This document shows positions 1 through 8,902 of a DNA stretch of 64,000 nucleotides, in pieces. The translations under genes were made by a program, and so were the position numbers. Numbering within the stretch: position 1 is the stretch's first letter; the number at the start of each line of letters is the position of its first letter. The notes under the pieces were generated by a model. The model saw only the letters and a program-made list of their open reading frames with translations, ran no database searches and was not told the origin of the DNA. Source of the DNA: Flavobacterium marginilacus (GTDB taxonomy: Bacteria > Bacteroidota > Bacteroidia > Flavobacteriales > Flavobacteriaceae); the NCBI RefSeq assembly GCF_026870155.1, contig NZ_CP113975.1, forward strand, positions 1,426,001 to 1,490,000, given 5' to 3'.

Positions 1-974
1 GGTCTGCACTCGATATTTGAATCCAGTAAAGTCAGCCGTATAGTTTCTTTATCGATTCCGTTTTTGGTTTTGGCAGGATCTACAAGAATAGAAGTCAGCC
101 AATAGTTGGAAAAATAGTCTGGATCTGTTGTCGAGAAAACAGTGATTCCTGGTATATTTTCGAAAAGAGAAACATAAAAATCGTGCATGGCTCTTCGCAG
201 TGCGATATGTTTGTCGAGAACTTTCATCTGACCGCGTCCAATGCCAGCACAAATATTGCTCATCTGGTAATTAAAACCCAGTTCACTGTGCTGATAATGA
301 GGTGCTTCATCTTTGGCCTGCGAAGCTAAAAACTGAGTTTTTTTCTTCAGCTGTTGGCTTGAAGTGATTATCGCTCCTCCTCCAGAGGTAGTTATAATTT
401 TATTTCCGTTAAATGAAAAAACGCTGATATCTCCAAAAGTACCGCATTTTTGTCCTTTATAACTGCTTCCCAAAGCTTCGGCACTGTCTTCAAGAATAGG
501 AATATTATATTTGTCGGCAACGGCTCTAACTTCGTCTATTTTATAAGGGGTTCCATATAGATGGACTGTTATTATTGCTTTCGGGACCAGCCCTTTGTTA
601 ATCGTATCTACAATAGCATTTTCTAAAGCTATAGGGCAAAGATTCCAGGTTTCTGATTCACTGTCAATGAAAATAGGAGCTGCTCCTTGATATAAAATTG
701 GATTTGCTGATGCTGAAAATGTCAGAGATTGACAGATTACTGCATCGCCTGGTTTTACATTTAAAAGTATTAAGCCTAAATGAATAGCGGCGGTTGCAGA
801 ACTTAGTGCGGTTACAAAAACACCATGAGACAGGTATTTTTCTAAATCATGTTCAAATTCGGTTATGTTTGCTCCAAATGGAGCAATCCAATTCGAGTCA
901 AATGCATCCTGTATGTAGTTAAGTTCGGAGCCTCCCATGTGCGGAGAGGATAACCATATTTTTGGGTTGCTCAT
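1..974 (-). CDS. DegT/DnrJ/EryC1/StrS family PLP aminotransferase (3' end outside window)
   Basis: An open frame of 324 codons runs from ATG at 974 to the window edge without a stop, so the C-terminus is missing. The protein opens MSNPKIWLSSPHMGGSE, typical of sugar aminotransferases that work on nucleotide-linked 4-keto sugars. The predicted Schiff-base lysine is Lys192 in SFNGNKIITTSGGG, and Asp163 in ILEDSAEALG is the expected PLP pyridine-nitrogen partner. Family members transfer an amino group from glutamate to a keto-sugar for surface glycans or glycoprotein sugars. The exact substrate cannot be read from the sequence. The gene has its own upstream region, because the next gene upstream on the same strand ends in a strong terminator. 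Confidence 0.9.
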   Translation of the reverse strand, partial: MSNPKIWLSSPHMGGSELNYIQDAFDSNWIAPFGANITEFEHDLEKYLSHGVFVTALSSATAAIHLGLILLNVKPGDAVICQSLTFSASANPILYQGAAPIFIDSESETWNLCPIALENAIVDTINKGLVPKAIITVHLYGTPYKIDEVRAVADKYNIPILEDSAEALGSSYKGQKCGTFGDISVFSFNGNKIITTSGGGAIITSSQQLKKKTQFLASQAKDEAPHYQHSELGFNYQMSNICAGIGRGQMKVLDKHIALRRAMHDFYVSLFENIPGITVFSTTDPDYFSNYWLTSILVDPAKTKNGIDKETIRLTLLDSNIECR

Positions 975-1048
975 TGTTTTTAGACATTAAAATCACAGAA
1001 TTTAAAAAAATGATTTTGGCTGATGCTTGTTTTTGTTCAATATTGAAT

Positions 1049-1079
1049 ATTTATTTGGTTTTTAAAACCAAATAAATAT
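1049..1079. repeat. AT-rich inverted repeat upstream of the DegT gene
   Basis: Arms TATTTATTTGGTTT and AAACCAAATAAATA surround a 3-4 base centre. It lies in the 160-bp gap between the amidase terminator and the DegT start. It could be an operator or a cruciform-prone site; it has no T-tract of its own, so I do not call it a terminator. Confidence 0.45.
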
Positions 1080-1085
1080 AAACAT

Positions 1086-1120
1086 AAAAACGCTTTTTGG
1101 TTAATCCAAAAAGCGTTTTT
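1086..1120 (-). terminator. Intrinsic terminator of the amidase gene
   Basis: Perfect 15-bp arms AAAAACGCTTTTTGG and CCAAAAAGCGTTTTT flank a 5-base loop, 17 bp past the amidase stop. On the minus strand the stem ends in a run of T. The run of A on the other side would let it act in both directions. Confidence 0.85.
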
Positions 1121-1136
1121 TGTGAAATATTGTTTT

Positions 1137-2039
1137 CTATTTTTTGTAAACAGAATAGATGGTGCTGATTGTTTTTTCGTCCAAAATATCATTAATTTCA
1201 GTCTGCATGAAATGAAGTTTAAAAGCGATAATGGCTGCGGAAAGATTTTTAGTACTGTAACCTATAACCTGTAAGCCTTGTTCTGTATTGAATTCAGGCG
1301 GAGGACACGGGAGTATGTCATCTGGCCAAACGCCAAAACCATTTGCTGCCAAAAGTTTCCAAGGAAATAAAGCGCTTGGGTCTTTTTTTCTTGTTGGGGC
1401 GATGTCAGCGTGTCCTATTATATTTTGAGTTGGGATATTGTAATCTTTTTTTAATTTGGTCAAAAGAGCCAGTAAAGTATTGATTTGTAAATCAGAAAAA
1501 GGCTCGGTGCCATTATTGTCTAATTCAATGCCGATGGAACTGGAGTTGATGTCAGTGTTTTTCCCCCATGAACCATTTCCGGCATGCCAGGCTCTTAAAT
1601 AATCATTGAGCATGTGAACCACTTTTCCGTCCCTGCCGATTACATAGTGAGCGCTTACATTGGTTTGTTTTAAAGTAAAAGTTTTTAAAGTCTGCTGTAT
1701 AGAATCCTGCGCAGTATGGTGAATAATAATAAAATTTGGCTTTCTTAAATTAAAATTTACTGTACCCACCCATTCAGATACAATGCCGTTTTGTAAAACC
1801 TTAGTGTCAGTTTTAGAAAGCGTATCTTTATAATTAAGTAATTGATTGTTGTATCGGTAAGCGATGCTGTCAATCACAACAAAAGGCTGGTTTTTTAAAG
1901 GAGTAGCTTCTTTTACAGCGATAGTTTCATTTAAAGATTTTATTTGGTCATTATAAACTTTTTCACTTGACTTATGTGGATTTGGACCGCATGAAACAAT
2001 TAAAAGTATTATAATGAGATAGTAAAAAATTTTCGTCAT
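1137..2039 (-). CDS. N-acetylmuramoyl-L-alanine amidase lipoprotein (Amidase_2)
   Basis: A 300-residue protein that should cleave the bond between N-acetylmuramic acid and the stem peptide during wall recycling or remodelling. The N-terminus is a lipoprotein signal with the lipobox LLIVSC and acylated Cys17, so it is membrane-anchored on the periplasmic side. The amidase_2 fold spans about residues 100-230: His107/108 in FIIIHHTA, His210 in NIIGHADIAPTRKKDPS and Asp220 supply the zinc site. A tail of about 70 residues, with ILPCPPPEF, resembles the linker and peptidoglycan-binding region seen in AmpD/AmiD-like enzymes. It is a single-gene unit with its own terminator. Confidence 0.9.
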   Translation of the reverse strand: MTKIFYYLIIILLIVSCGPNPHKSSEKVYNDQIKSLNETIAVKEATPLKNQPFVVIDSIAYRYNNQLLNYKDTLSKTDTKVLQNGIVSEWVGTVNFNLRKPNFIIIHHTAQDSIQQTLKTFTLKQTNVSAHYVIGRDGKVVHMLNDYLRAWHAGNGSWGKNTDINSSSIGIELDNNGTEPFSDLQINTLLALLTKLKKDYNIPTQNIIGHADIAPTRKKDPSALFPWKLLAANGFGVWPDDILPCPPPEFNTEQGLQVIGYSTKNLSAAIIAFKLHFMQTEINDILDEKTISTIYSVYKK

Positions 2040-2082
2040 AAGATTGGAATATTTTCAAAAAAGTATTTAATCGTGAGTCTTT

Positions 2083-2538
2083 TTAACGTTTTCGAGCTTC
2101 CATTTTGCTGTTTCTCTCATCAATCAGATTTTTGAATTTCTCTTTTTGATCCTTGTTCAAAATTTCTTTTATTTCCATTTCTGTCATTTCACTAAGAACT
2201 TTAAACTCCTGTTTTTTGTCATCATCGCTAATTTCTTTTTTCATTAAAACCTCTTCTTTTTTTAACGATTTGATGTAGATGTTTTTTACAACGACTTCTT
2301 GAAGTGCATCCAGATTAAGTTCTTTTTTGTAATAAGCAACAATTTTCCCAGCAGTTTCTTCTACGGGTACGGGTTTTGGTGCAGTTGGCTGGCTGGCCTG
2401 CATCTGGCTCATCTGATTGGATCTGCCGTAGCCGTTTCCATAACCGCCACCGTAACCATTATTATAGTATTGAGCCGAAATGGTATTGGCGGACAAAAAT
2501 AAAAACGCGATAAATAATACTGTTTTAAATGTTTTCAT
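2083..2538 (-). CDS. Small secreted Gly/Tyr-containing protein with Spy-like helical tail
   Basis: I start at ATG 2538 because MKTFKTVLFIAFLFLSA...SAQ is a clear signal peptide; an in-frame start 66 bp upstream would overlap rimO and bury that signal. The mature protein of about 128 residues has a short Gly-Tyr-Asn stretch (YYNNGYGGGYGNGYG), a Pro-Ala linker, then charged helices. The tail motif EIKEILNKDQKEKF recalls the LTxxQ pattern of Spy/CpxP periplasmic chaperones, but that is only a resemblance. It follows rimO by 25 bp and is probably co-transcribed. Function unknown. Confidence 0.75.
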   Translation of the reverse strand: MKTFKTVLFIAFLFLSANTISAQYYNNGYGGGYGNGYGRSNQMSQMQASQPTAPKPVPVEETAGKIVAYYKKELNLDALQEVVVKNIYIKSLKKEEVLMKKEISDDDKKQEFKVLSEMTEMEIKEILNKDQKEKFKNLIDERNSKMEARKR

Positions 2539-2563
2539 AATACAATTTTGAAAATTAAAAAAT

Positions 2564-3877
2564 CTAAACTGGTTCTCCGTATAAATCAAATTCTGTTGCT
2601 TCAATAATTTTAATCATTGCAAAATCACCTGTTTTTACATAGTGTTTTGCAGCATCAATTAGTACTTCATTGTCTACATCTGGGCTGTCAAATTCGGTTC
2701 TTCCTACAAAATGACCGCCTTCTTTTCTGTCAATGATACATCTAAAAGTTTTTCCAACTTTCTCTTGATTCAAATCCCAGGAAATCTGTGACTGCAATTC
2801 CATAATTTCGTTAGCGCGATCTTGTTTTACATCGGCAGGAACATCGTCTTCCAGTAAAAAAGCATGTGTATTTTCCTCATGTGAGTAAGCAAAACATCCC
2901 ATTCTGTCAAATTTCATTTCCTGAACAAAGTCTTTCAAAATATTAAAATCTTCTTCAGTTTCTCCTGGATAACCCACAATCAAAGTTGTTCTGATTGCCA
3001 TTCCAGGAACCGCAGCTCTAAAATCTTTTAATAATTGTGTTGTTTTTTCCTGTGTAGTTCCTCGGCGCATCGATTTCAAAACAGAATCAGCAATGTGCTG
3101 CAGCGGAATGTCAATATAATTGCAAATCTTAGGCTCGCGCTTCATGATTTCAAGGACATCCATTGGAAATCCGGTAGGGAAGGCGTAGTGAAGACGAATC
3201 CATTCGATACCTTCTACTTTTACTAATGCTTCCAATAATTCACCAAGCGCTCTTTTTTTGTATAAATCAAGACCATAATAAGTTAAGTCCTGAGCAATCA
3301 AAATCAGTTCTTTTACGCCGTCTCTTGCTAGACCTTCGGCTTCTTTAACTAATTTTTCAATTGTCTGAGAAACGTTTTTTCCTCGCATTAACGGAATTGC
3401 GCAAAAACTGCAGGGTCTGTCACAGCCTTCTGAAATTTTCAAATAAGCATAGTTTTTTGGAGTTGTTGTTAAACGTTCTCCTAATAATTCATGTTTATAA
3501 TCGGCTCCTAAAGCTTTTAATAAAGCTGGTAATTCAGTAGTTCCAAAATATTGGTCTACATTCGGAATTTCTTTTTCTAAATCAGGTCTGTATCTTTCGG
3601 ATAAACATCCGGTTACAAAAACTTTGTCTACAAGTCCTTTGTCTTTTTTATCAGCATATTCCAATATCATGTTTACTGATTCTGCTTTGGCATTATCAAT
3701 AAAACCACAAGTATTTATCACGATAATATTTCCTTCATCTTCGGATTTGGCTTCATGGGTCACATCTTTTCCGCTTGCTTTAAGCTGTCCCATCAGCACT
3801 TCACTGTCATATACATTTTTAGAACACCCAAGAGTGATCACATTTATTTTGTTCTTTTTTAAAGACTTCGTTCTCAT
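2564..3877 (-). CDS. rimO: Ribosomal protein S12 methylthiotransferase RimO
   Basis: A 437-residue radical-SAM enzyme that adds a methylthio group to the conserved aspartate of ribosomal protein S12. The N-terminal MTTase domain carries the three cysteines of the auxiliary cluster: Cys18 (ITLGCSKN), Cys57 (INTCGF) and Cys91 (VTGCLSER). The radical-SAM CxxxCxxC motif is Cys152, Cys156 and Cys159 in ISEGCDRPCSFCAIPLMRG. A C-terminal TRAM-like segment begins near residue 370. Length and motif spacing fit RimO rather than MiaB. It is followed closely by the small secreted protein gene. Confidence 0.97.
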   Translation of the reverse strand: MRTKSLKKNKINVITLGCSKNVYDSEVLMGQLKASGKDVTHEAKSEDEGNIIVINTCGFIDNAKAESVNMILEYADKKDKGLVDKVFVTGCLSERYRPDLEKEIPNVDQYFGTTELPALLKALGADYKHELLGERLTTTPKNYAYLKISEGCDRPCSFCAIPLMRGKNVSQTIEKLVKEAEGLARDGVKELILIAQDLTYYGLDLYKKRALGELLEALVKVEGIEWIRLHYAFPTGFPMDVLEIMKREPKICNYIDIPLQHIADSVLKSMRRGTTQEKTTQLLKDFRAAVPGMAIRTTLIVGYPGETEEDFNILKDFVQEMKFDRMGCFAYSHEENTHAFLLEDDVPADVKQDRANEIMELQSQISWDLNQEKVGKTFRCIIDRKEGGHFVGRTEFDSPDVDNEVLIDAAKHYVKTGDFAMIKIIEATEFDLYGEPV

Positions 3878-3945
3878 AATATTATATTCCTGATAATTTA
3901 GGAATCCGCAAAATTACAATTTTTTGCCGAAACCCTGTCTGTTTC

Positions 3946-4150
3946 CTTTTAAAATGCATGGCATTCGCATTTAAAAAAAGATAAACACGAATTTCACCAA
4001 TTAACACTAAGTTCTTATCAAAATTGAAATCAAATTTTACAACTTTTACAGTTTCGGACATTTTGTGTAATTAAATAGCAATCTTAATTCGTGCAAATTA
4101 GTGTAATTCGTGTCAGAAACTTTTAAAAGCGAATGCCGTGTTTAAAATGG
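3946..4150. repeat. 205-bp near-palindromic intergenic element (MITE-like)
   Basis: Imperfect nested inverted repeats. Outer arms 3946-3980 and 4120-4150 share GGCATTCGC and flanking TTTTAAAA. Inner arms 3984-4007 (AACACGAATTTCACCAATTA) and 4091-4114 match in inverted order at most positions. No gene is inside. It fills most of the roughly 500-bp gap between rimO and the terminator at 4321. The inner-arm consensus CACGAATTnCACnAATT recurs at 49418 and 49957. Confidence 0.65.
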
Positions 4151-4207
4151 ACATTTTGTTTGTGCAAAAATGATTTGGAGCACAAGATTTGTAGTATAAT
4201 AGAATAT

Positions 4208-4278
4208 TTGTCCCGCTATCCGCTGCAATCTCGTTACTCAAACTCTGGGTAACAAGGATTTTTGCTATTATCGTGGCT
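4208..4278. repeat. Interspersed repeat, copy 1 (CCCGCT..CCGCTGCAATCT)
   Basis: The stretch CCCGCTATCCGCTGCAATCT, then ACAAGGATTTT, then an ATCGTGGCT end, matches 13538-13607 in the same order and spacing. Both copies lie in gene-free DNA next to a terminator. Confidence 0.6.
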
Positions 4279-4320
4279 TATTTTATAATTTTTAGTTTTT
4301 CAGTACGGCTTTCTAAAAGA

Positions 4321-4348
4321 AAACCATTTCAAATCAATGAAATGGTTT
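4321..4348 (-). terminator. Terminator of the FadL-like porin gene
   Basis: Arms AAACCATTTCA and TGAAATGGTTT with a 6-base loop lie about 30 bp past the stop of the minus-strand gene. The minus-strand stem runs into TTTTCTTTTAG. Confidence 0.8.
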
Positions 4349-4379
4349 CTATACAAATAAAGTAAATCTCTTTATAAAA

Positions 4380-5924
4380 CTATAATTCAAATGCTAAAGT
4401 CATAGAAAGATTGTTGTTTACAGTATTGATTTTAGCGCTATCTTTAAATCCTTGACTGAAAAAATTTTGTTGTGAATTTCTTTCGGCATAGGTGTAAGCC
4501 AAATCTAATTTCCATGTGCCAAAATTATAGCCCAAACCTCCTGAATAACTATTCAAATCTCCAATGGTTCTAGCATTTTTGTAGGGACTTTGCTCAAAAC
4601 GATATCCAGCTCTAAGACTCAATGTTTTAATTTTGTATTCTCCACCAATTCTAAATTCCGAAGCACTAGTTAGCTGATTGGATATATCACTGTTTACAAA
4701 CTCATTTCTTGAATCTCTTTCTATTGAGTATTCAGTATTGCTATAATCTTTGAAGCTGTAATCAAAACTGATTAATCCTTTTTTATTAAAAACATAAGCC
4801 AAGCTTCCAGTTAATTTACCGGGAGTTCTTAATTTATATGTATCATAAATTACAACATCATTTGAATCAGGGTTTTCGGAAGATATATTAGGATTAGTGT
4901 TATTGGTGTAATTGAAAACTCGAGAAACTAGGTTTTGTCTTACTTCATCATTAAGAGAATACCAAGTTGGAGATTCGTATGAAAGTCCCAAGCGGACTTC
5001 GTTGGTAATTTTAGCAATAGCTCCAAGCTGGAATGAAAAACCTGATCCATAAGTGGTTATCTCATTTTCGAATGAAGTGCTTACTAAGTCAACAATATTA
5101 GTATTTGCGTTGTCATTTTCTTCATAAAAAAGATTGTTTTTTTTGTAATTAGTAAAATGAGAGTTCAAAGTTAATCCGATATAAATTTTGTCTCTATATG
5201 AGGTGGCGGCGTTAAAAGACAATTTGCCATTATACCCCGTTGAAATTATACTGTTTTCTTGATAGTAATTTCCTCCAGCTGGTACATTCGATGTGTAGAT
5301 GGTGTTGCTGTTGTCATTTTCATTCAAAGGATTAATTAGGAAGCCATAATATCCCAAATAAGCTTGTTGGTCAGCATAATTTAGCTGAAAATAATTATTA
5401 TCTGTAATTACTCCTAGTGGAATTCCAAGTTGATTCCTGCTAGGATTTGCATTGGCGTAGCTTAAGAAATAATTACTAATATTATTTTTTGGATTGGTTC
5501 CAAAAGAATTGATTTTGTTGTCAAAATTATTCGTGTTTTCGTAATTTATAGAAATGGAGAATTTCTTCCACTTACTATTCAAATTATTGTTTCTAAAAAC
5601 AAAAACACCGCCTGCTTGATTCACATCAAAAGAGTTGTCTCTCTTGGAAGTATTGGTTTCAAAATAATTAGAATTATTTTTGGTGCTGAAATTACTTAAA
5701 GTTGTGCTAATTTGGTTGTTAGAAAAAACAGCAGAGCTTGCTGGATTCACATTTATAGCAGATAAATCACCTCCAAGTGCGCCAAAAGCACCTCCCATAG
5801 CTCTAAATCGAGCTGTTCCGTTCTGGTTATTTTGTGCATAACGTATAGCGTCATTTATTTCTTGTGAGTTTGCTGTAAAGAATGTTAATCCTGCTGCTAA
5901 AAATAACAAAAGGTTCTTTTTCAT
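4380..5924 (-). CDS. OmpP1/FadL/TodX-family outer membrane protein
   Basis: A 514-residue protein with the signal peptide MKKNLLLFLAAGLTFFTANSQ. The N-terminal region, ARFRAMGGAFGALGGDLSAI followed by NVNPA, is the hallmark plug region of FadL/OmpP1-type transport porins in Bacteroidota. The rest is alternating aromatic beta-strands and ends with the strand LSMTLAFEL, as expected for a BAM-inserted barrel. Family members move hydrophobic molecules across the outer membrane; many flavobacterial copies are loosely labelled hemin receptor, which the sequence does not support here. It lies 45 bp downstream of the Gly/Tyr-rich lipoprotein gene and may form an operon with it. Confidence 0.88.
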   Translation of the reverse strand: MKKNLLLFLAAGLTFFTANSQEINDAIRYAQNNQNGTARFRAMGGAFGALGGDLSAINVNPASSAVFSNNQISTTLSNFSTKNNSNYFETNTSKRDNSFDVNQAGGVFVFRNNNLNSKWKKFSISINYENTNNFDNKINSFGTNPKNNISNYFLSYANANPSRNQLGIPLGVITDNNYFQLNYADQQAYLGYYGFLINPLNENDNSNTIYTSNVPAGGNYYQENSIISTGYNGKLSFNAATSYRDKIYIGLTLNSHFTNYKKNNLFYEENDNANTNIVDLVSTSFENEITTYGSGFSFQLGAIAKITNEVRLGLSYESPTWYSLNDEVRQNLVSRVFNYTNNTNPNISSENPDSNDVVIYDTYKLRTPGKLTGSLAYVFNKKGLISFDYSFKDYSNTEYSIERDSRNEFVNSDISNQLTSASEFRIGGEYKIKTLSLRAGYRFEQSPYKNARTIGDLNSYSGGLGYNFGTWKLDLAYTYAERNSQQNFFSQGFKDSAKINTVNNNLSMTLAFEL

Positions 5925-5969
5925 GGGTATGACTTAAAGTTAGTTAGTAGTTTAATCGATTAGTATTTT

Positions 5970-6998
5970 TTATCTTCTTCCGCCGCCAGTTCTTCCGCCA
6001 TCGCCACCACTTGACATTCTGCTGCTGCCACTTGACATGTTGCTGCTGTTGCTGCTGCTTCTGTAGGAACTGTTGCTGCTTGGAGTGTAGCTTGATCTTT
6101 GAGTGTTTTGGCTAGGGGTATATGTTCTGCTTTGGGTGTAATTGCTGTTTCTGTATTGAGATTGACTTTGGTTATAATTTCTAGAAGCAGAATTAGTATA
6201 ATTGTTTCTGTTTGTAAAAGTAGGAACCCGTCTGTTTACTACATCATTCGTACTGTTTCTGTTGTAGTAAATGCTGTTTCTTCCAGTGGTACTGTTTCTG
6301 CTGGTAAAACTGCTTCTATTGCTATCGTAAGTGCTAACTCTGTTATTGTTGTAATTCCCGCCGTAAGATGATCCTCTTCGGCTGTAATTATAAGCATATG
6401 GAGTTGCATGAGAATAATTGTATCTGTAACCAGGATATCCATATCCTGAATACCCCCAGCTATATCCTGGATACCCCCATCCATAGTATGAGTAGCCATA
6501 ACCGTAGCCTGAATATCCGTAGTTAGGATAGCCCCAGCCATACCTTGGATAATCCCATCCATAATAAGGGTAGCCATAACCATAGTTATAGCCGTAATAG
6601 GGGTGATTCCATCCATAGCCAAAATACCAAGAAGTGTCAGGATAAACGGTTATAGTTGTTTCTTGAGGGGAACTTCCCCATGAAGCATACCCTGTAGATG
6701 GTGCCTGTATTGAATCATTCTCTGTGTTATAACCACTGCTGTAGCTATTTACATCAGTAAAAATTTCTCCAGATACTCCAGTGCTTTGTAATGAATTGAA
6801 ATATTCTTTATATTGAACTGAGGTCTGAGCAGTTTGATTATTTTTTGTACCAGCGTTCTCTCCATTTGCACCATAAATGCCGTCACTATCATAATAGGAG
6901 CTGTTTTGATAAGAACCGCATGAAGTTATTATCAGGCCTAAAAATACAATTAAGGAATGAAGTGATGTTTTCCGGGTAATTAATGCATTTGTTTTCAT
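5970..6998 (-). CDS. Gly/Tyr/Trp-rich low-complexity lipoprotein
   Basis: A 342-residue protein with a lipoprotein signal (lipobox LIITSCG, Cys27). After a 100-residue polar region it has a stretch of degenerate GYGYP/YYGW/GWGYPGY units (about residues 125-200), then a Ser/Asn/Arg-rich tail ending GGDGGRTGGGRR. There is no catalytic motif. The composition suggests an extended or adhesive cell-surface protein; that is inference. An unbroken antisense-like frame across the repeat is a by-product of the codon pattern. It is divergent from proS and precedes the porin gene. Confidence 0.85.
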   Translation of the reverse strand: MKTNALITRKTSLHSLIVFLGLIITSCGSYQNSSYYDSDGIYGANGENAGTKNNQTAQTSVQYKEYFNSLQSTGVSGEIFTDVNSYSSGYNTENDSIQAPSTGYASWGSSPQETTITVYPDTSWYFGYGWNHPYYGYNYGYGYPYYGWDYPRYGWGYPNYGYSGYGYGYSYYGWGYPGYSWGYSGYGYPGYRYNYSHATPYAYNYSRRGSSYGGNYNNNRVSTYDSNRSSFTSRNSTTGRNSIYYNRNSTNDVVNRRVPTFTNRNNYTNSASRNYNQSQSQYRNSNYTQSRTYTPSQNTQRSSYTPSSNSSYRSSSNSSNMSSGSSRMSSGGDGGRTGGGRR

Positions 6999-7015
6999 TT
7001 CGGCAGATTATTTTA

Positions 7016-7046
7016 TTGTTGGACAATACAAAATTAGTTAGTTTTG
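7016..7046 (+). promoter_or_regulatory. Promoter of proS
   Basis: TTG at 7016-7018, a 20-bp spacer and TAGTTTTG at 7039-7046 fit the Bacteroidota sigma consensus TTG / TAnnTTTG. The -7 box overlaps an in-frame TTG at 7044, so translation cannot start there. This supports the ATG at 7101. Confidence 0.7.
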
Positions 7047-7100
7047 CGTAATTATTTAGTTAAATTATTAAGAAACAAATATTATGCCAAATTATTCAAA

Positions 7101-8579
7101 ATGAGCAAGAATCTAACAACAAGAGAAGAAGATTATTCAAAATGGTACAATGAGTTGGTTGTTAAGGCCGATTTAGCAGAGAATTCAGGGGTTAGAGGCT
7201 GTATGGTGATAAAACCGTATGGTTATGCTATATGGGAAAAAATGCAGGCTGAACTTGATAGAATGTTTAAAGAAACGGGACATCAAAATGCTTATTTTCC
7301 TTTGTTTGTTCCCAAAAGTATGTTTGAGGCCGAAGAGAAAAATGCAGAAGGTTTTGCAAAAGAATGTGCAATAGTTACTCATTATAGATTAAAGAATGAT
7401 CCTGATAAATCAGGGAAATTAATGGTAGATCCAAATGCAAAACTGGAAGAGGAATTAATTGTCCGCCCTACAAGTGAAGCGATTATCTGGTCTACATATA
7501 AAGGATGGGTGCAATCCTATAGAGATTTGCCTTTGTTGATTAATCAATGGGCAAATGTCGTGCGTTGGGAAATGAGAACCCGATTATTTTTGAGAACAGC
7601 TGAGTTTTTATGGCAGGAAGGACATACTGCTCATGCAACAAAAGCAGAAGCAATAGAAGAATCGGAGAAAATGATGAATGTATATGCTGATTTTGTGGAG
7701 AATTTTATGGCTATTCCGGTTATAAAAGGATTGAAAACAGAAACAGAACGTTTTGCTGGTGCTGATGAAACGTATTGTATAGAAGCCTTAATGCAGGATG
7801 GAAAAGCACTGCAGGCAGGAACGTCGCATTTTTTAGGGCAGAATTTTGCAAAAGCTTTTGATGTGAAGTTTGCTAATGCCGAAGGTAAGCAGGAACATGT
7901 TTGGGGAACTTCTTGGGGAGTTTCAACCCGATTGATGGGAGCATTGGTAATGACTCATTCTGATGATCAGGGATTGGTGTTGCCTCCAAATTTAGCTCCG
8001 ATACAGGTAGTTATTGTTCCTATATATAAGAGTGATGAACAATTAGATGCAATTTCAAATGAAGTTGATGTTTTAGTAAAGACTTTGAGAAAATTAAACA
8101 TCTCAGTTAAATTTGATAATAGAACAACTCAAAAACCAGGATTTAAATTTGCTGAATGGGAATTAAAAGGAGTTCCGGTTCGAATTGCTGTTGGTCCAAA
8201 AGATTTAGAAAACGGAACTTTTGAAGTTGCAAGAAGAGATACTTTGACAAAAGAAGTTGTTTCCAAAGATGAAATCACAACTTATATTGGCGATTTATTG
8301 GAGCAGATTCAAAAAGATTTGTTCGGAAAAGCATTAAATTACAGGAATGCCCATATTACAGAAGTGAATAGTTTTGATGAGTTTAAAGAGGTTCTTGATG
8401 GGGAAGGAGGCTTTGTTTCAGCACATTGGGACGGAACTGTGGCTACGGAAGAGAAGATTAAAGAATTGACCAAAGCAACCATAAGATGTATTCCTTTGGA
8501 CAGAGTTGAACAGGCGGGAAGCTGTGTGTTTACTGGGAATCCATCAGTTGGAAGGGTGTTGTTTGCTAAGGCATATTAA
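7101..8579 (+). CDS. proS: Proline--tRNA ligase (short, archaeal/eukaryote-like type)
   Basis: A 492-residue class II aminoacyl-tRNA synthetase that charges tRNA-Pro. The start [20 protein letters not shown] at 7101 is chosen over an upstream TTG because it gives the family N-terminus and lies downstream of the promoter. Visible motifs are RPTSEAIIW and the motif 2 region [20 protein letters not shown] with HTAH after it, plus motif 3 near [17 protein letters not shown]. There is no large editing insertion, as usual for this form in Bacteroidota. The C-terminal region has [20 protein letters not shown]. Confidence 0.97.
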   Translation: MSKNLTTREEDYSKWYNELVVKADLAENSGVRGCMVIKPYGYAIWEKMQAELDRMFKETGHQNAYFPLFVPKSMFEAEEKNAEGFAKECAIVTHYRLKNDPDKSGKLMVDPNAKLEEELIVRPTSEAIIWSTYKGWVQSYRDLPLLINQWANVVRWEMRTRLFLRTAEFLWQEGHTAHATKAEAIEESEKMMNVYADFVENFMAIPVIKGLKTETERFAGADETYCIEALMQDGKALQAGTSHFLGQNFAKAFDVKFANAEGKQEHVWGTSWGVSTRLMGALVMTHSDDQGLVLPPNLAPIQVVIVPIYKSDEQLDAISNEVDVLVKTLRKLNISVKFDNRTTQKPGFKFAEWELKGVPVRIAVGPKDLENGTFEVARRDTLTKEVVSKDEITTYIGDLLEQIQKDLFGKALNYRNAHITEVNSFDEFKEVLDGEGGFVSAHWDGTVATEEKIKELTKATIRCIPLDRVEQAGSCVFTGNPSVGRVLFAKAY

Positions 8580-8607
8580 AAAAAAATAATTTTTTTTGCA
8601 TCAGCTA

Positions 8608-8637
8608 TTGTGCTTCTCAAAAATAGATGTATCTTTG
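8608..8637 (+). promoter_or_regulatory. Promoter of the tRNA-Glu cluster
   Basis: TTG at 8608-8610, a 19-bp spacer and TATCTTTG at 8630-8637: an ideal Bacteroidota promoter ending 38 bp before the first tRNA. No further promoter is visible before rpsT, so this one may drive both. Confidence 0.8.
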
Positions 8638-8674
8638 CATCCGCATTACAGAAGTAAGGCAGTTTACTGAAGCA

Positions 8675-8746
8675 GGTCCGTTCGTCTATCGGTTAGGACG
8701 CCAGGTTTTCATCCTGGTAAGGGGGGTTCGATTCCCCCACGGACTA
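8675..8746 (+). tRNA. tRNA-Glu (TTC), copy 1
   Basis: A 72-nt cloverleaf. Acceptor GGTCCGT pairs with ACGGACT with a G-T first pair; the anticodon stem is CCAGG/CCTGG with loop TTTTCAT giving anticodon TTC; the T-arm is GGGGG-TTCGATT-CCCCC. The gene ends in discriminator A followed by C, so CCA is not encoded. Confidence 0.97.
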
Positions 8747-8788
8747 CAAGAAGTATTTAGATTGAAATTCTGAGAATAAAAAAACAAT

Positions 8789-8860
8789 GGTCCGTTCGTC
8801 TATCGGTTAGGACGCCAGGTTTTCATCCTGGTAAGGGGGGTTCGATTCCCCCACGGACTA
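8789..8860 (+). tRNA. tRNA-Glu (TTC), copy 2
   Basis: Identical in sequence to copy 1, 42 bp downstream. CCA is not encoded. Confidence 0.97.
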
Positions 8861-8902
8861 CAATTTTTTTGATCTAGAAAGTTCTGAACTTAGAGGGAAT
8901 AT

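Noticed and set aside
6239..6622. 127-codon open frame on the minus strand within the Gly/Tyr-rich lipoprotein gene
   Set aside because: It reads a shifted frame of the repeat codons and has low-complexity Met/Ile/Thr composition; the overlapping frame has a signal peptide and clear design.
5970..6998. Repeats that might be a CRISPR array or minisatellite
   Set aside because: Units are short, irregular and keep the reading frame of a protein; no constant repeat-spacer spacing.
7044..7100. Upstream extension of proS from TTG 7044
   Set aside because: The TTG is part of the -7 promoter box, and family proteins start near [12 protein letters not shown].
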